The notes under the pieces were generated by a model. It did no database searches. It was not told where the DNA came from and worked only from the letters and a program-made list of their open reading frames with translations. From an uncultured Acetatifactor sp. (lineage in GTDB: Bacteria > Bacillota > Clostridia > Lachnospirales > Lachnospiraceae), in contig CAJUFB010000025.1 of assembly GCA_910585805.1 (NCBI GenBank), positions 1 through 51,654 of the forward strand: 51,654 bases of DNA, written 5' to 3'. Positions 26,004 through 34,192 of the stretch are shown one piece after another (the first letter of the stretch is position 1; the number at the start of each line of letters is the position of its first letter). Made by a program: the position numbers and the translations under genes.

Positions 26004-26249
26004 TTGATAGATTACAAACCATTCTGGGAGACGCTGAAACAGTCGGAGGAAACCACATACACTCTGGTCACAAGGCACCGGATCTCGGGAGCGACCATAG
26101 ACAAGCTCAGGAAGAACAAGCCTGTGAATACCACGACGCTGGACGGCCTGTGCGGCATACTCGAGTGCGCGCTGCAGGATATCGTGCGGTATGTGCCGGA
26201 TCAGGATAGGGGGGCTTCAGGAAATGAAGAGAACAGAGAGAAAACCTGA
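26004..26249 (+). CDS. Small Cro/C1-type HTH regulator
   Basis: 81-aa protein that is almost entirely a helix-turn-helix: IDYKPFWETLKQSEETTYTL, RISGATIDKLRKNKPVNTTT, LDGLCGILECALQDIVRYVP. It is of the small XRE (HTH_26-like) type. The TTG at 26004 is chosen because GGAGG lies 7 nt upstream and the domain starts right there; the frame also opens at 25923 inside the leader hairpin. It overlaps the sortase gene by 26 nt, so the regulator and sortase are probably translated together and the regulator may control this operon. Confidence 0.8.
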   Translation: MIDYKPFWETLKQSEETTYTLVTRHRISGATIDKLRKNKPVNTTTLDGLCGILECALQDIVRYVPDQDRGASGNEENREKT

Positions 26250-27099
26250 GACAGGGAGAGCCGGCGTATGGAAAGCGGCGGGTTTCCTGCTGCTTGCAGG
26301 TGCGCTCATCTGCACGGCGGTGGCCTGCGCGGAAAAGGAGACACAGTCTCAGGCGGAAGAAGAATACGGGAGACTGTCAGAGCAGACCAGCGCGGCAGCA
26401 GCCACACAGAAACCGGACGAGACGTCAGCCTCAGATGCAGGACCGGAAGATACATGGTCCCCGTCGGAGGAGAAGGATCCGTTGGCTGTCCTGGAGGAGA
26501 TGGGTGTGCCCATTCCGGAAAAGACAGTGGACATCGTTCAGCTTCAGGAGGATACCAACAAAGATATCTATGCCTGGATCTATATTCCGGATACACAGAT
26601 CGACTACCCGGTGCTGCAGCACCCCACGGATAATCTGTACTACTTAAATTATAACCTGGACGGCAGCAGGGGATATCCGGGATGCATCTATACGGAGGAT
26701 TATAATGCAAAGGATTTCAAGGACCCTGTGACTGTGCTGTACGGCCACAATATGAAGAACGGGAGCATGTTCGCCGGGCTGCACCGGTACAGCGACAGCC
26801 GGTACATGGAGGAACACCCCTACGTGTACATTTACACGGAAGAAGGCCTGCTGGTATACGAGGTGTTTGCCGCCCATGAGCACAGCGACGCGCATATCAT
26901 GTACAATCATGATTACACACTGGCTTCGGAGTTTGAAGGGTATCTGGATGATATCCGGAATGCAAGGGATATGAGCAGAGTGCTGCGGGAGGATGTGGAG
27001 GTTACGGAGGACAGCCGTATCCTGACCATGTCCACCTGCATAGCCAATAAGCCGAACAACCGCTTTCTGTTACAGGGGGTGCTGCTGAATGGAGAATAA
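26224..27099 (+). CDS. srtB: Class B sortase
   Basis: 291-aa membrane-anchored transpeptidase that cleaves a C-terminal sorting signal and links the protein to the cell wall. Residues 17-36 form the N-terminal anchor, followed by a 65-residue Gln/Ser/Asp-rich linker. The class B core follows: DTQIDYPVLQ, H175 in LYGHNMKNGSMF, catalytic C272 in LTMSTC and R280 in NNRFLLQG. The start at 26224 lies inside the end of the HTH gene. It overlaps the LCP gene by 11 nt. The gene at 28283, with a PKTGE-type tail, is the obvious local substrate. Confidence 0.9.
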   Translation: MKRTERKPETGRAGVWKAAGFLLLAGALICTAVACAEKETQSQAEEEYGRLSEQTSAAAATQKPDETSASDAGPEDTWSPSEEKDPLAVLEEMGVPIPEKTVDIVQLQEDTNKDIYAWIYIPDTQIDYPVLQHPTDNLYYLNYNLDGSRGYPGCIYTEDYNAKDFKDPVTVLYGHNMKNGSMFAGLHRYSDSRYMEEHPYVYIYTEEGLLVYEVFAAHEHSDAHIMYNHDYTLASEFEGYLDDIRNARDMSRVLREDVEVTEDSRILTMSTCIANKPNNRFLLQGVLLNGE

Positions 27100-28219
27100 G
27101 GGGTTTGGCGGGGGAAAGAAGGGCCGGGGCAGGACTGCGGCATCGAGAATCCGCCGCGGAGCGGTCGCTGTGCTGCTGTTTTTTGTGGCAGTGGCGGCAC
27201 TGGCCGGAGTAGTCCTGTTTTTCCTGCAGAGATCGGGAAAGAGCAGCCTGTACAACGGCGCGGACAGCAGCGATCTGGTGGGAGCGCTGTCAAAGATGAC
27301 CGCGGCGTTGGGAGGCGGGATCCGGGATGAGGAAACGGAGGACTGGCAGGAGGGGGATATCCGGTACAACGGGGTTCATTACCGCTACAATGCCGACATC
27401 CTGACTTTCCTGTTCATGGGGATCGACAGGCTGGAGGAAGCGCAGCCCGCAGGGGAGGGGGAGTACGGAGGACAGTCGGATGCGCTGTTCCTGCTGGTGC
27501 TGGATCCCCACAGAAAGAAGATGTCTGTCATAGGGATCCCGCGGGATACCATGACGGAACTGGAAGTATATGAGACAGACGGCAGGTATATCGGCACTGC
27601 CAGAGGACAGATCACCCTGCAGCATACCTACGGGGACGGGATGGAGGAAAGCTGTGTAAGGAGCGTGCAGGCTGTGTCAAAGCTGCTCTATGGTCTGCCC
27701 GTTCATGGGTACTGCGCCATCAATATGGGAGCGGTGCCGCTCCTCAATGACGCGGTGGGAGGGATCCGTCTGTATTCGTTGGAAGACATGCAGCTGACGG
27801 ACATTAAGATAAAGGAAGGGGAGGAGGTCCTTCTGGAAGGACTGAACGCATACGATTATGTGCACAACAGGGATGTTTCAAGCTTCAACAGTGCGGGAGA
27901 CCGTCTGGAGAGGCAGGTGCAGTATCTGGAGGCTTATGCGGCAGCCGCCATGGGGAGATTGAAGGAAGACATCACATTCCCGATATCGCTGTACGGCGTG
28001 TTGGAAAGATATATGGTGACAGACATCAGCGTGGACGAAGTGAGTTATCTTGCGACGCAGGCAGTTGGGTACAGCTTTGACAGGGCGGATATGCATACCC
28101 TGGCAGGGGAGACTGTCATGGGAGACCGCTTTGAGGAATTTTATGTAGATGAGAAAGCATTATATGAGCTGATTCTTGGGATCTTTTATGAGGATGTGGA
28201 TGAAGGCCATATCCGCTGA
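27089..28219 (+). CDS. LytR-CpsA-Psr (LCP) family cell-wall glycopolymer ligase
   Basis: 376-aa membrane protein. Residues 1-25 are basic and cytosolic, 26-48 form one membrane helix, and the rest is outside. The LCP core is visible: LFMGIDRLEE, QSDALFLLVLDP, VIGIPRDTMTE, and the Arg/Asp-rich signature HNRDVSSFNSAGDRLERQ. LCP proteins transfer lipid-linked teichoic acids or capsule to peptidoglycan. That suits the downstream locus, which makes a polyol-phosphate type polymer. The gene overlaps the sortase, so the two are translationally coupled. Confidence 0.9.
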   Translation: MENKGFGGGKKGRGRTAASRIRRGAVAVLLFFVAVAALAGVVLFFLQRSGKSSLYNGADSSDLVGALSKMTAALGGGIRDEETEDWQEGDIRYNGVHYRYNADILTFLFMGIDRLEEAQPAGEGEYGGQSDALFLLVLDPHRKKMSVIGIPRDTMTELEVYETDGRYIGTARGQITLQHTYGDGMEESCVRSVQAVSKLLYGLPVHGYCAINMGAVPLLNDAVGGIRLYSLEDMQLTDIKIKEGEEVLLEGLNAYDYVHNRDVSSFNSAGDRLERQVQYLEAYAAAAMGRLKEDITFPISLYGVLERYMVTDISVDEVSYLATQAVGYSFDRADMHTLAGETVMGDRFEEFYVDEKALYELILGIFYEDVDEGHIR

Positions 28220-28282
28220 GAAAGGTATTAGGCTGAAAAGCTTGATATAACCACATGTAATACAGGAAAGGAGAGAAAGACA

Positions 28283-29002
28283 ATGAAAAGATTTTCTAAA
28301 ATGCTGGCACTGGGACTTGCTGCGGCACTGGTATTCGGCATGACAGCACAGGCAGAGAGTGTCAACGGAGGCAACAGCGATGCAGCCTCTGAGGCTATGA
28401 AGGATGCGGCGACAGTTCCGCCCAGCACCATCGTGATCGACGGGGAGGAAGTAACCGTTGAATTTAAGACGGAAGCATTGGATGTTGCTACGTTTGAAGA
28501 GGTAAAGACAACAGCTGCGAGCAGTACTGCAGTCAATGATGTGCAGGGCAGGATCAAGGCAGCAGACCAGAATGTTACATTCGTAGGGGAGCCCAGGCCT
28601 GTGGCAGCTTTTGACCTGGTAAAGCCTGAGGGACTGAGTGATGAGCAGATCGCAAAGGGTGTAACAGTTCCTTTCAAGCTGGAAGGCGGCGTTAAGGAGA
28701 ATGTGCGTTATGCTGTAATCCACTTCCTTGCGGCAGGCGGATTTGAAGTACTTCCCGCAACCGTAAAGGACGGCATGATCCATGCGACATTTACCAGCTT
28801 TTCACCCGTTGTCATTGTAGAGCAGGAAGTAAAGGTTGAGACCGTAAGCGATGACGACAATAACAGCAGCGATGATCAGAGCGAATCATCTCCTGCTACA
28901 GCTCCCAAGACCGGTGAGACTGTACCTGTTGCAGGCGTTATGGCTCTTATCCTGGCAGCGGGCGCTGCATTCTGCGCAAAGAAGGCCCGTTACAACAGGT
29001 AA
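28283..29002 (+). CDS. Sortase-anchored surface protein
   Basis: 239 aa. The signal peptide covers about residues 1-25 (cleavage near AQA). The body contains a conserved-looking FEVLPATVKDGMIHATFTSF segment, followed by an Asp/Ser-rich spacer. The C-terminus is a sorting signal: PKTGE (208-212), a hydrophobic helix, and the basic tail KKARYNR. The motif is a PKTG-type variant and not the NPQTN typical of iron-linked sortase B. AAAGGAG precedes the ATG. It lies 63 nt after the LCP gene and is the likely sortase substrate. Confidence 0.8.
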   Translation: MKRFSKMLALGLAAALVFGMTAQAESVNGGNSDAASEAMKDAATVPPSTIVIDGEEVTVEFKTEALDVATFEEVKTTAASSTAVNDVQGRIKAADQNVTFVGEPRPVAAFDLVKPEGLSDEQIAKGVTVPFKLEGGVKENVRYAVIHFLAAGGFEVLPATVKDGMIHATFTSFSPVVIVEQEVKVETVSDDDNNSSDDQSESSPATAPKTGETVPVAGVMALILAAGAAFCAKKARYNR

Positions 29003-29633
29003 CAGCAAGCAGGCTTTTCCGGCATATTCCGGGAAAGCCGCACAGAAATTACATTTAAGAAATTAATCATGCATGGTTAATTGCGGGGAGATCCCGTTAT
29101 ATGGAAAAGGAAAAACAGAGATATTATCCTTAAAACATGTGGTTGTCCCGTCTGCCCGGGATGTGGGCAGACGGGAGTAAGGAATTGTCTGCAAATAACT
29201 GCTGCGAGTTTAAAGCCGTTTTCTTTGTATTTCAAAGCTTTTTCTTACAGAAGTTGTAGCAGTTATTTTCCGACAGTTCTTAAATAGAAATGAGACGGTT
29301 TTACATCCGGCATCGGGAATCATGGGCGGGGGCCTGTGCGATATAGCGGAAAGATGTTTACGGTGCGGGATGTGCAGGCGTGGCAGAAGAGTCCGGCAAA
29401 GGGCTTTTCGGAAAAAAGAAGGGTATCGGTGTGGCAGGGGATAGCGGTGATTATGAGACTACATATTTTATGTCGGGTATGATGCCCGATGTAATGCTTT
29501 CGGATGATGAAGACATGGCTGAAGCAGGGCGCAAGAGAGAAAGCTTTGACTGTAAAAGCAGCAGGGCGCATGAGAGGGAAAGTTTTGACTGTAAATGCTG
29601 CAGGCGTTGAGACGGATAAGGTGGGAAATGAAA
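29003..29633. other. Intergenic region before the glycopolymer genes, hairpin-rich
   Basis: Three strong stems lie here: GGCTTTTCCGG/CCGGGAAAGCC (29012-29022 / 29029-29039), a perfect CCCGTCTGCCC/GGGCAGACGGG (29147-29157 / 29165-29175), and AATAACTGCT/AGCAGTTATT (29194-29203 / 29258-29267). None has a T-run. A 76-codon frame (29380-29610, GTG start) covers the 39-bp tandem repeat but has no clear ribosome site or homology, so I leave it uncalled. Confidence 0.45.
29532..29609 (+). repeat. 39-bp direct repeat, two copies
   Basis: GAAAGCTTTGACTGTAAA begins at 29539 and GAAAGTTTTGACTGTAAA begins 39 bp later at 29578, with similar flanks (GAGAG before, GCAGG after). It lies just before the first glycosyltransferase. 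Confidence 0.6.
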
Positions 29634-30881
29634 ATGGAAGTTGAGAAAAAGGCGCTGTTTGTGGCTACGGTGGGCGGATTTGTGGCACAGTTTGAGATGA
29701 ATAATGTGGCGCTGCTGCAGAAGATGGGATATGAGGTACACTCAGCCGCGAACTTCAGGGAACCGGTATACAGTGTAAAAGAGCAGGAACTGAAGGAAAG
29801 CGGCGTGATCCTGCACCAGGTGGATGTGGAAAAATCTCCCTATATGTGGAAGCAGAACCGGAAGGCATTAAGTCAGTTGTGCAGTCTCATCAGAGAGGAG
29901 AAGATCAGCCTGATACACTGCCACACTCCGGTAGGAGGTCTGCTGGGAAGGATGGCAGCGGCCCTGTGCAGGGAAGAAAAGCCAAAGGTGATCTACACTG
30001 CCCATGGATTCCATTTTTACAGGGGAGCGCCGTTGGTGAACTGGCTGTTCTACTACAATGTGGAGCGGATCCTGGCGCATCATACGGATATCCTGATCAC
30101 GATCAATGAGGAGGATTACAAAAGGGCCGGGAGATTTCATCTGCGCAGAGGCGGAGGCGTGTACAAGATCCCTGGCGAGGGACTGCGCAGGGAAAGGTTC
30201 CAGCCGGTGGGGGAGGCGGAAAAAAAGCGGCTGCGCCGACGTCTGGGCCTGGAGGAGGATGAGTTTTTCTTTTTATCGGTAGGTGAGCTCAGCGGCAACA
30301 AAAATCATCGGAAGATCATCGAACTGATGCCGGATATCCTGGAGAGGCTGAAAGACAGGAAGATCCTGTACGGGATATGCGGGGACGGTTTTTACCGGGA
30401 AGCGCTGGCAGGGCTGGTGGAGAAGATGGGGCTGCAGGACAGCGTTAGGCTCTATGGGTACCAGCCTGACATCCGGAGCTATCTTGCGTGCGCGGACTGC
30501 CTCGTGTTCCCGTCCGTCAGGGAGGGGCTTGGCATGGCGGCGTTGGAAGCCTTGTCCATGGGGATCCCGGTCATTGCGTCCGATAACCGTGGAACCAGGG
30601 AATATATGAGGGACGGCAGCAATGGCTATGTATGCGATGTGAAGGATTCCGCGAGTTTTGCCGGGGCCATTGAGCGGGTCTGCCGGATGCGGCCGGAGGA
30701 GCTTGCGCTGATGCGTGCGGAGGGCTGCAGGACAGCGGAAAGGTTTGACATTGCGGCCGCGGACGAGATCATGGGCAGGGTATATGAGTCTGCCGGAGCG
30801 CAGAAAGCGGCGAAACCGGAGCCGGCCACCCGGATCCATTACCTGCCGGCACAGAAAGGCAGTATGAGAAAGGCGCAGTGA
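29634..30881 (+). CDS. Glycosyltransferase family 4
   Basis: 415-aa GT-B enzyme that adds a sugar from a nucleotide donor to a lipid-linked acceptor at the inner membrane face. The N-terminal acceptor domain (residues 1-180) has VATVGGFVAQFEMNN and IHCHTPVGGLLGR. The C-terminal donor domain has FLSVGELSGNKNH, the YGYQPDIRSYLACAD strand and the family Glu motif EGLGMAALEALSMGIPVIAS. The ATG at 29634 is 8 nt from AAGGTGGG and is preferred; an ATG 6 nt earlier is too close. It is the first biosynthetic gene of the glycopolymer operon, 6 nt before the next. Confidence 0.88.
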   Translation: MEVEKKALFVATVGGFVAQFEMNNVALLQKMGYEVHSAANFREPVYSVKEQELKESGVILHQVDVEKSPYMWKQNRKALSQLCSLIREEKISLIHCHTPVGGLLGRMAAALCREEKPKVIYTAHGFHFYRGAPLVNWLFYYNVERILAHHTDILITINEEDYKRAGRFHLRRGGGVYKIPGEGLRRERFQPVGEAEKKRLRRRLGLEEDEFFFLSVGELSGNKNHRKIIELMPDILERLKDRKILYGICGDGFYREALAGLVEKMGLQDSVRLYGYQPDIRSYLACADCLVFPSVREGLGMAALEALSMGIPVIASDNRGTREYMRDGSNGYVCDVKDSASFAGAIERVCRMRPEELALMRAEGCRTAERFDIAAADEIMGRVYESAGAQKAAKPEPATRIHYLPAQKGSMRKAQ

Positions 30882-30887
30882 GAGCGT

Positions 30888-31751
30888 ATGGGGGATGCAC
30901 CTGTTGTAAGTGTGATCATGAGCACCTGCGGACGGCAGAAGGCGGAGCATCTGAAAAAAGCCGTGCAGTCCGTCCTGGAGCAGGAGGGCATTGGATTTGA
31001 GCTGATCATATGCAATGACAATGCGCCGAAGGAACATTCTGAGTATTTACATAAACTGGCGGAAAAGGACATGAGGGTACGCCTGATCGATAATGCGGAG
31101 AGCAGAGGACTGGCTTACGCCCTGAACCTGTGCATCGGCCTGGCCCGGGGGAAATATCTGGCCAGGATGGACGATGATGATATGTGCAGCCCGTCCAGGC
31201 TGAAGATACAGGCGGATTATCTGGAGGAACATATCGGGATCGCCTATGTGGGATGCAACGCGGCGCTGACAGATGAAAAGGGAGTCTGGGGACACCGGCA
31301 GCTGCCGGAGGAACCCGGGAAAAAGGACTTCCTGAGGTTTTCACCCTATATCCATCCCTCGGTGATGTTCAGGAGCGATATCTTCCGCACCCAGGAAGGG
31401 TACAGGACAGGGACGCGGAGAGGTGAGGACTATGAGCTGTTCATGCGTCTGTGCGCTGCGGGATACAGGGGCTGCAATATACAGCAGACGCTTTTTTCCT
31501 ATCGGGAAGACCGGGATTCCCATAAAAGAAGGAGCCTGGGGTCCAGACTGGACGAGATGAGGATACGGTATGAGGGCTTCAGGGCGTTGGGGATCATGTT
31601 GCCATGGGGGTGGCTGTATATGCTGAGGCCGCTGGCGGCGGGATGTGTCCCCGGGCCTGTGGTTCATGGGGCAAGGAAGCTCTTCCACAGGAGTTCTGCG
31701 GTTCTGGAAAAGTGGAAGAGCATTATCGCGGGGAGACAGGAAATGGGATGA
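30888..31751 (+). CDS. Glycosyltransferase family 2
   Basis: 287-aa GT-A enzyme. The nucleotide-binding start is VVSVIMSTCGR. The metal-binding DxD lies in ARMDDDDMCSPSRL near residue 95, and the GEDYELFMRL motif with the catalytic-type Asp lies near 180. No membrane segment is seen apart from a hydrophobic stretch near the end, so it probably works at the inner face on a lipid-linked acceptor. It follows the GT4 by 6 nt and shares ATGA with the next gene. Confidence 0.88.
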   Translation: MGDAPVVSVIMSTCGRQKAEHLKKAVQSVLEQEGIGFELIICNDNAPKEHSEYLHKLAEKDMRVRLIDNAESRGLAYALNLCIGLARGKYLARMDDDDMCSPSRLKIQADYLEEHIGIAYVGCNAALTDEKGVWGHRQLPEEPGKKDFLRFSPYIHPSVMFRSDIFRTQEGYRTGTRRGEDYELFMRLCAAGYRGCNIQQTLFSYREDRDSHKRRSLGSRLDEMRIRYEGFRALGIMLPWGWLYMLRPLAAGCVPGPVVHGARKLFHRSSAVLEKWKSIIAGRQEMG

Positions 31752-33199
31752 TAAAGAGACAGCAGACATACCGCAGGATATTGGGAAAGGTCCGGACGCT
31801 GTATGAGATATCCGAGAGATTAATGGGGAGCCCGGAGGAGGCAGACGGCTTTGGAGATGCAGGATGCCCTGGAAATGCAGGAGGATTTGGAAATGCAGAC
31901 AGCCGTGAAAATGCAGACGGCTGTGAAAAGCTGACATCACTTTATGTGATGGCACCTGTCATGTGCATGTATGTGGCATGGGTGCTGCGGGAAGCCCGGG
32001 CCGCCGGGACGAAGAGGCTCTATTTCCTGGCCAGGGACGGGTATTCCATGTATGAGACAGCCAGGGTCTTCTGTGAAAAAAAAGGGATTTCCATAGAGTG
32101 CAGGTATCTGTACTGTTCCCGGTATGCCTGGCGGGGAGCGGAGTATCATCTGCTTGGGGAGGAGAGTCTCTCCTATATCTGTCTGGGGGGCATCGATGTA
32201 AATTTCCGGAAGCTGATGTTCAGGGCCGGCCTGACTGACAGAGAGGGAAAAGAGATCGCCGCTCTGACAGGAATGGCAGAGGATTACGAAAAGCCTCTGA
32301 CTTACCGGAGACTGAAGGAACTGCGGACACTGCTGGCAGCCTGTAAGCCCTTTATGGACAAAATGACACGGAAATCACGTCACGCATATCCACTTGTGAC
32401 AGGATACCTGAGACAGGAGGGGCTGTTGGAGCCGGTGCCCTGGGCGCTGGTGGACAGCGGCTGGACAGGAAGCATGCAGAAAAGCCTGCAGCATCTGCTG
32501 GACTCCGCAGGATATGAAGGGAAGGCGGAAGGATACTATTTCGGCATGTATGAATATCCCCGGGGTATGAACCCGGACACTTACCACTGCTGGTATTTCA
32601 GCCCTGCAGACGGGCTGCGCCGGAAGGCGTATTTCAGCAACAGCCTGTTTGAATGCATTTTCAGTTCTCCGGAGGGGATGACAACAGGCTACGAGAAGCG
32701 GGACGGGCTGTACTGTCCGGTCCTGGAAAAGCGGTGGAACCCGAACCGGGAAAAGATAATCGCAGCCACAGGATACCTGAAGCGGTATGCGGAGGGATTA
32801 TCAGAAAGAGCCGGAGAAGGAACTGACCCTTCTGATTTCCCCGTGCAAAAGCAGAAAAAGATCGCGTCTGCCCTGCTGAAAAACTTCATGGGCAGGCCGT
32901 CTCCCGAGGAAGCCCGGGAGTTCGGAAGCTATGTTTTCTGTGACGATGTCATAGGTGAGGGGGATCAAAAGGCTGCAGCAGAGCTGACGCCGGAGCAGAT
33001 CCGTGAAAACTGGCTCCTGTATAAGACAGCAGGTTATCTGAAAAAGAACGGGAGCAGGGTCCGGGAGAGCGCCTGGCTGGAGGGAAGCATGATGGGCGCC
33101 GGCATGGATGCGGCAGGATTGTGGCATTGTGCGCTGAGCAGGTACGCGCTGTACCTCAGAAAGCGTATGCGGGACCTGCTGAAGCATATAAACGGATAG
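31748..33199 (+). CDS. COG5610-type protein lacking the HAD domain
   Basis: 483 aa. The core matches the C-terminal half of the HAD-type protein at 37383: LYFLARDGYSMYETAR, YLYCSRYAWRG and ALVDSGWTGSMQKSLQHLL correspond to ILFLSRDGDILKQAYDYL, YVYWSRKAAAK and AAVDIGWAGSGAMTLRHLV. The N-terminal HAD phosphatase part is absent. Residues 27-58 are a Gly/Asn/Asp-rich tandem repeat from an 18-bp DNA unit (GGAAATGCA). The start at 31748 overlaps the GT2 stop (ATGA), showing translational coupling. The enzyme role is unknown; members of COG5610 occur in polysaccharide loci. Confidence 0.7.
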   Translation: MIKRQQTYRRILGKVRTLYEISERLMGSPEEADGFGDAGCPGNAGGFGNADSRENADGCEKLTSLYVMAPVMCMYVAWVLREARAAGTKRLYFLARDGYSMYETARVFCEKKGISIECRYLYCSRYAWRGAEYHLLGEESLSYICLGGIDVNFRKLMFRAGLTDREGKEIAALTGMAEDYEKPLTYRRLKELRTLLAACKPFMDKMTRKSRHAYPLVTGYLRQEGLLEPVPWALVDSGWTGSMQKSLQHLLDSAGYEGKAEGYYFGMYEYPRGMNPDTYHCWYFSPADGLRRKAYFSNSLFECIFSSPEGMTTGYEKRDGLYCPVLEKRWNPNREKIIAATGYLKRYAEGLSERAGEGTDPSDFPVQKQKKIASALLKNFMGRPSPEEAREFGSYVFCDDVIGEGDQKAAAELTPEQIRENWLLYKTAGYLKKNGSRVRESAWLEGSMMGAGMDAAGLWHCALSRYALYLRKRMRDLLKHING

Positions 33200-33209
33200 G
33201 GAGAGGAAT

Positions 33210-34118
33210 ATGAAGAGAAGATCTGTTTCGGTGAGTGTACTTCTGATGGGGATGCTGCTGGCAGCGGGATGCGGCACGGAACCCGGTGATGCGGAACCCG
33301 CCGGGTATGCCAAAATCGCGGGGCTGAACAATGCCATAGCAGCCTCCAAAGATATGAACAGCAGTCCGATGACCAGCGATGCGGAAAACGAAAGCATTCC
33401 GGATCCCCCGGTTCAGGAGGCGACTGGAAATGAGGTCACCGTGGAACGGGAGGTTACGGAGGATTCTGCTATATACGGCAGACAGGGAGAAGAGAGCGCT
33501 GTGGTGGGCTTAGCAGAGCAGGGGACGGTCGTGCAGATGATCGATATCACGGAAGGCGGAGAGTGGAGCAGGATCGTCTATAAAGGGCGGGTTGCGTATA
33601 TCGCGGCCCATGTCCTGGCGGAGCCGGCGCCGGAAGTGACCGAAGCGCCGACTGCCCGACCCACCGCCAGGCCGGCTGCGGGACAAAGACCGGCTGCCCG
33701 GACGACACCTCAGCCGACGCAGCCACCGTCGCCGGAGCCCGGTACAACGGATGCCATGCAGGAGCCGTCGTCAGACGCCCCGTCAGGGGATGCAGTACAG
33801 GAGCCGCCGCTGAATCCCGGTTCAGGCGTAACCCAGCCACCGGTATCGGAACCCGGAGGGGATGCGACCCAGGAGCCGCCGCCGGATCCCGACTCAGGCG
33901 TAACCCAGCCACCGGTATCGGAACCCGGAGGGGATGCGACCCAGGAACCGCCGCCGGATCCCGACTCAGGCGCAACCCAGCCTCCGGCAACGGAACCCGG
34001 AGGGGATGCAACCCAGGAACCGCCGTCAGAGCCTGGAACAGATCCTGGGGAACCTTCGGTATCAGAGCCCGGAACGGACCTTGGAGGTCCCCCGGCGTCG
34101 GAGACAGGGACAGAGTGA
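33210..34118 (+). CDS. SH3b-type lipoprotein with proline-rich repeats
   Basis: 302 aa. The signal peptide ends with the lipobox LAAGC (C21). Residues 75-140 resemble a bacterial SH3 domain (EVTVEREVTEDSAIYGRQGE, RIVYKGRVAYIAAHVL), which binds the cell wall. Residues 145-302 are Pro/Glu/Gln/Thr-rich, with three tandem 24-residue repeats (72 bp each, 33822-34037). This tail probably spans the wall as a stalk. It lies inside the glycopolymer operon, 10 nt after the previous gene, and might sense or scaffold wall assembly. Confidence 0.8.
   Translation: MKRRSVSVSVLLMGMLLAAGCGTEPGDAEPAGYAKIAGLNNAIAASKDMNSSPMTSDAENESIPDPPVQEATGNEVTVEREVTEDSAIYGRQGEESAVVGLAEQGTVVQMIDITEGGEWSRIVYKGRVAYIAAHVLAEPAPEVTEAPTARPTARPAAGQRPAARTTPQPTQPPSPEPGTTDAMQEPSSDAPSGDAVQEPPLNPGSGVTQPPVSEPGGDATQEPPPDPDSGVTQPPVSEPGGDATQEPPPDPDSGATQPPATEPGGDATQEPPSEPGTDPGEPSVSEPGTDLGGPPASETGTE
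33822..34037 (+). repeat. Three 72-bp tandem repeats
   Basis: Copies begin at 33822, 33894 and 33966 (TCAGGCGTAACCCAGCC or close variants). The first two are nearly identical. The unit is a multiple of three, so copy-number change would keep the lipoprotein in frame and alter the length of its stalk. Confidence 0.85.
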
Positions 34119-34192
34119 TTCACTGCCGATACGCAGGATAAGATATGACGGCAGGGAGACAGTTGGTCAGCAGAGGGATATGAGTTGATATC

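Noticed and set aside
29380..29610. 76-codon frame before the GT4 gene
   Set aside because: GTG start without a ribosome site, content driven by a 39-bp repeat, no family recognised.
33822..34037. Regular repeats considered as a CRISPR array
   Set aside because: Units are contiguous with no variable spacers and code for a proline-rich stalk.
33547..34123. Minus-strand frames across the 72-bp repeats
   Set aside because: The repeats keep all frames open; the lipoprotein on the + strand has a signal peptide, lipobox and ribosome site.
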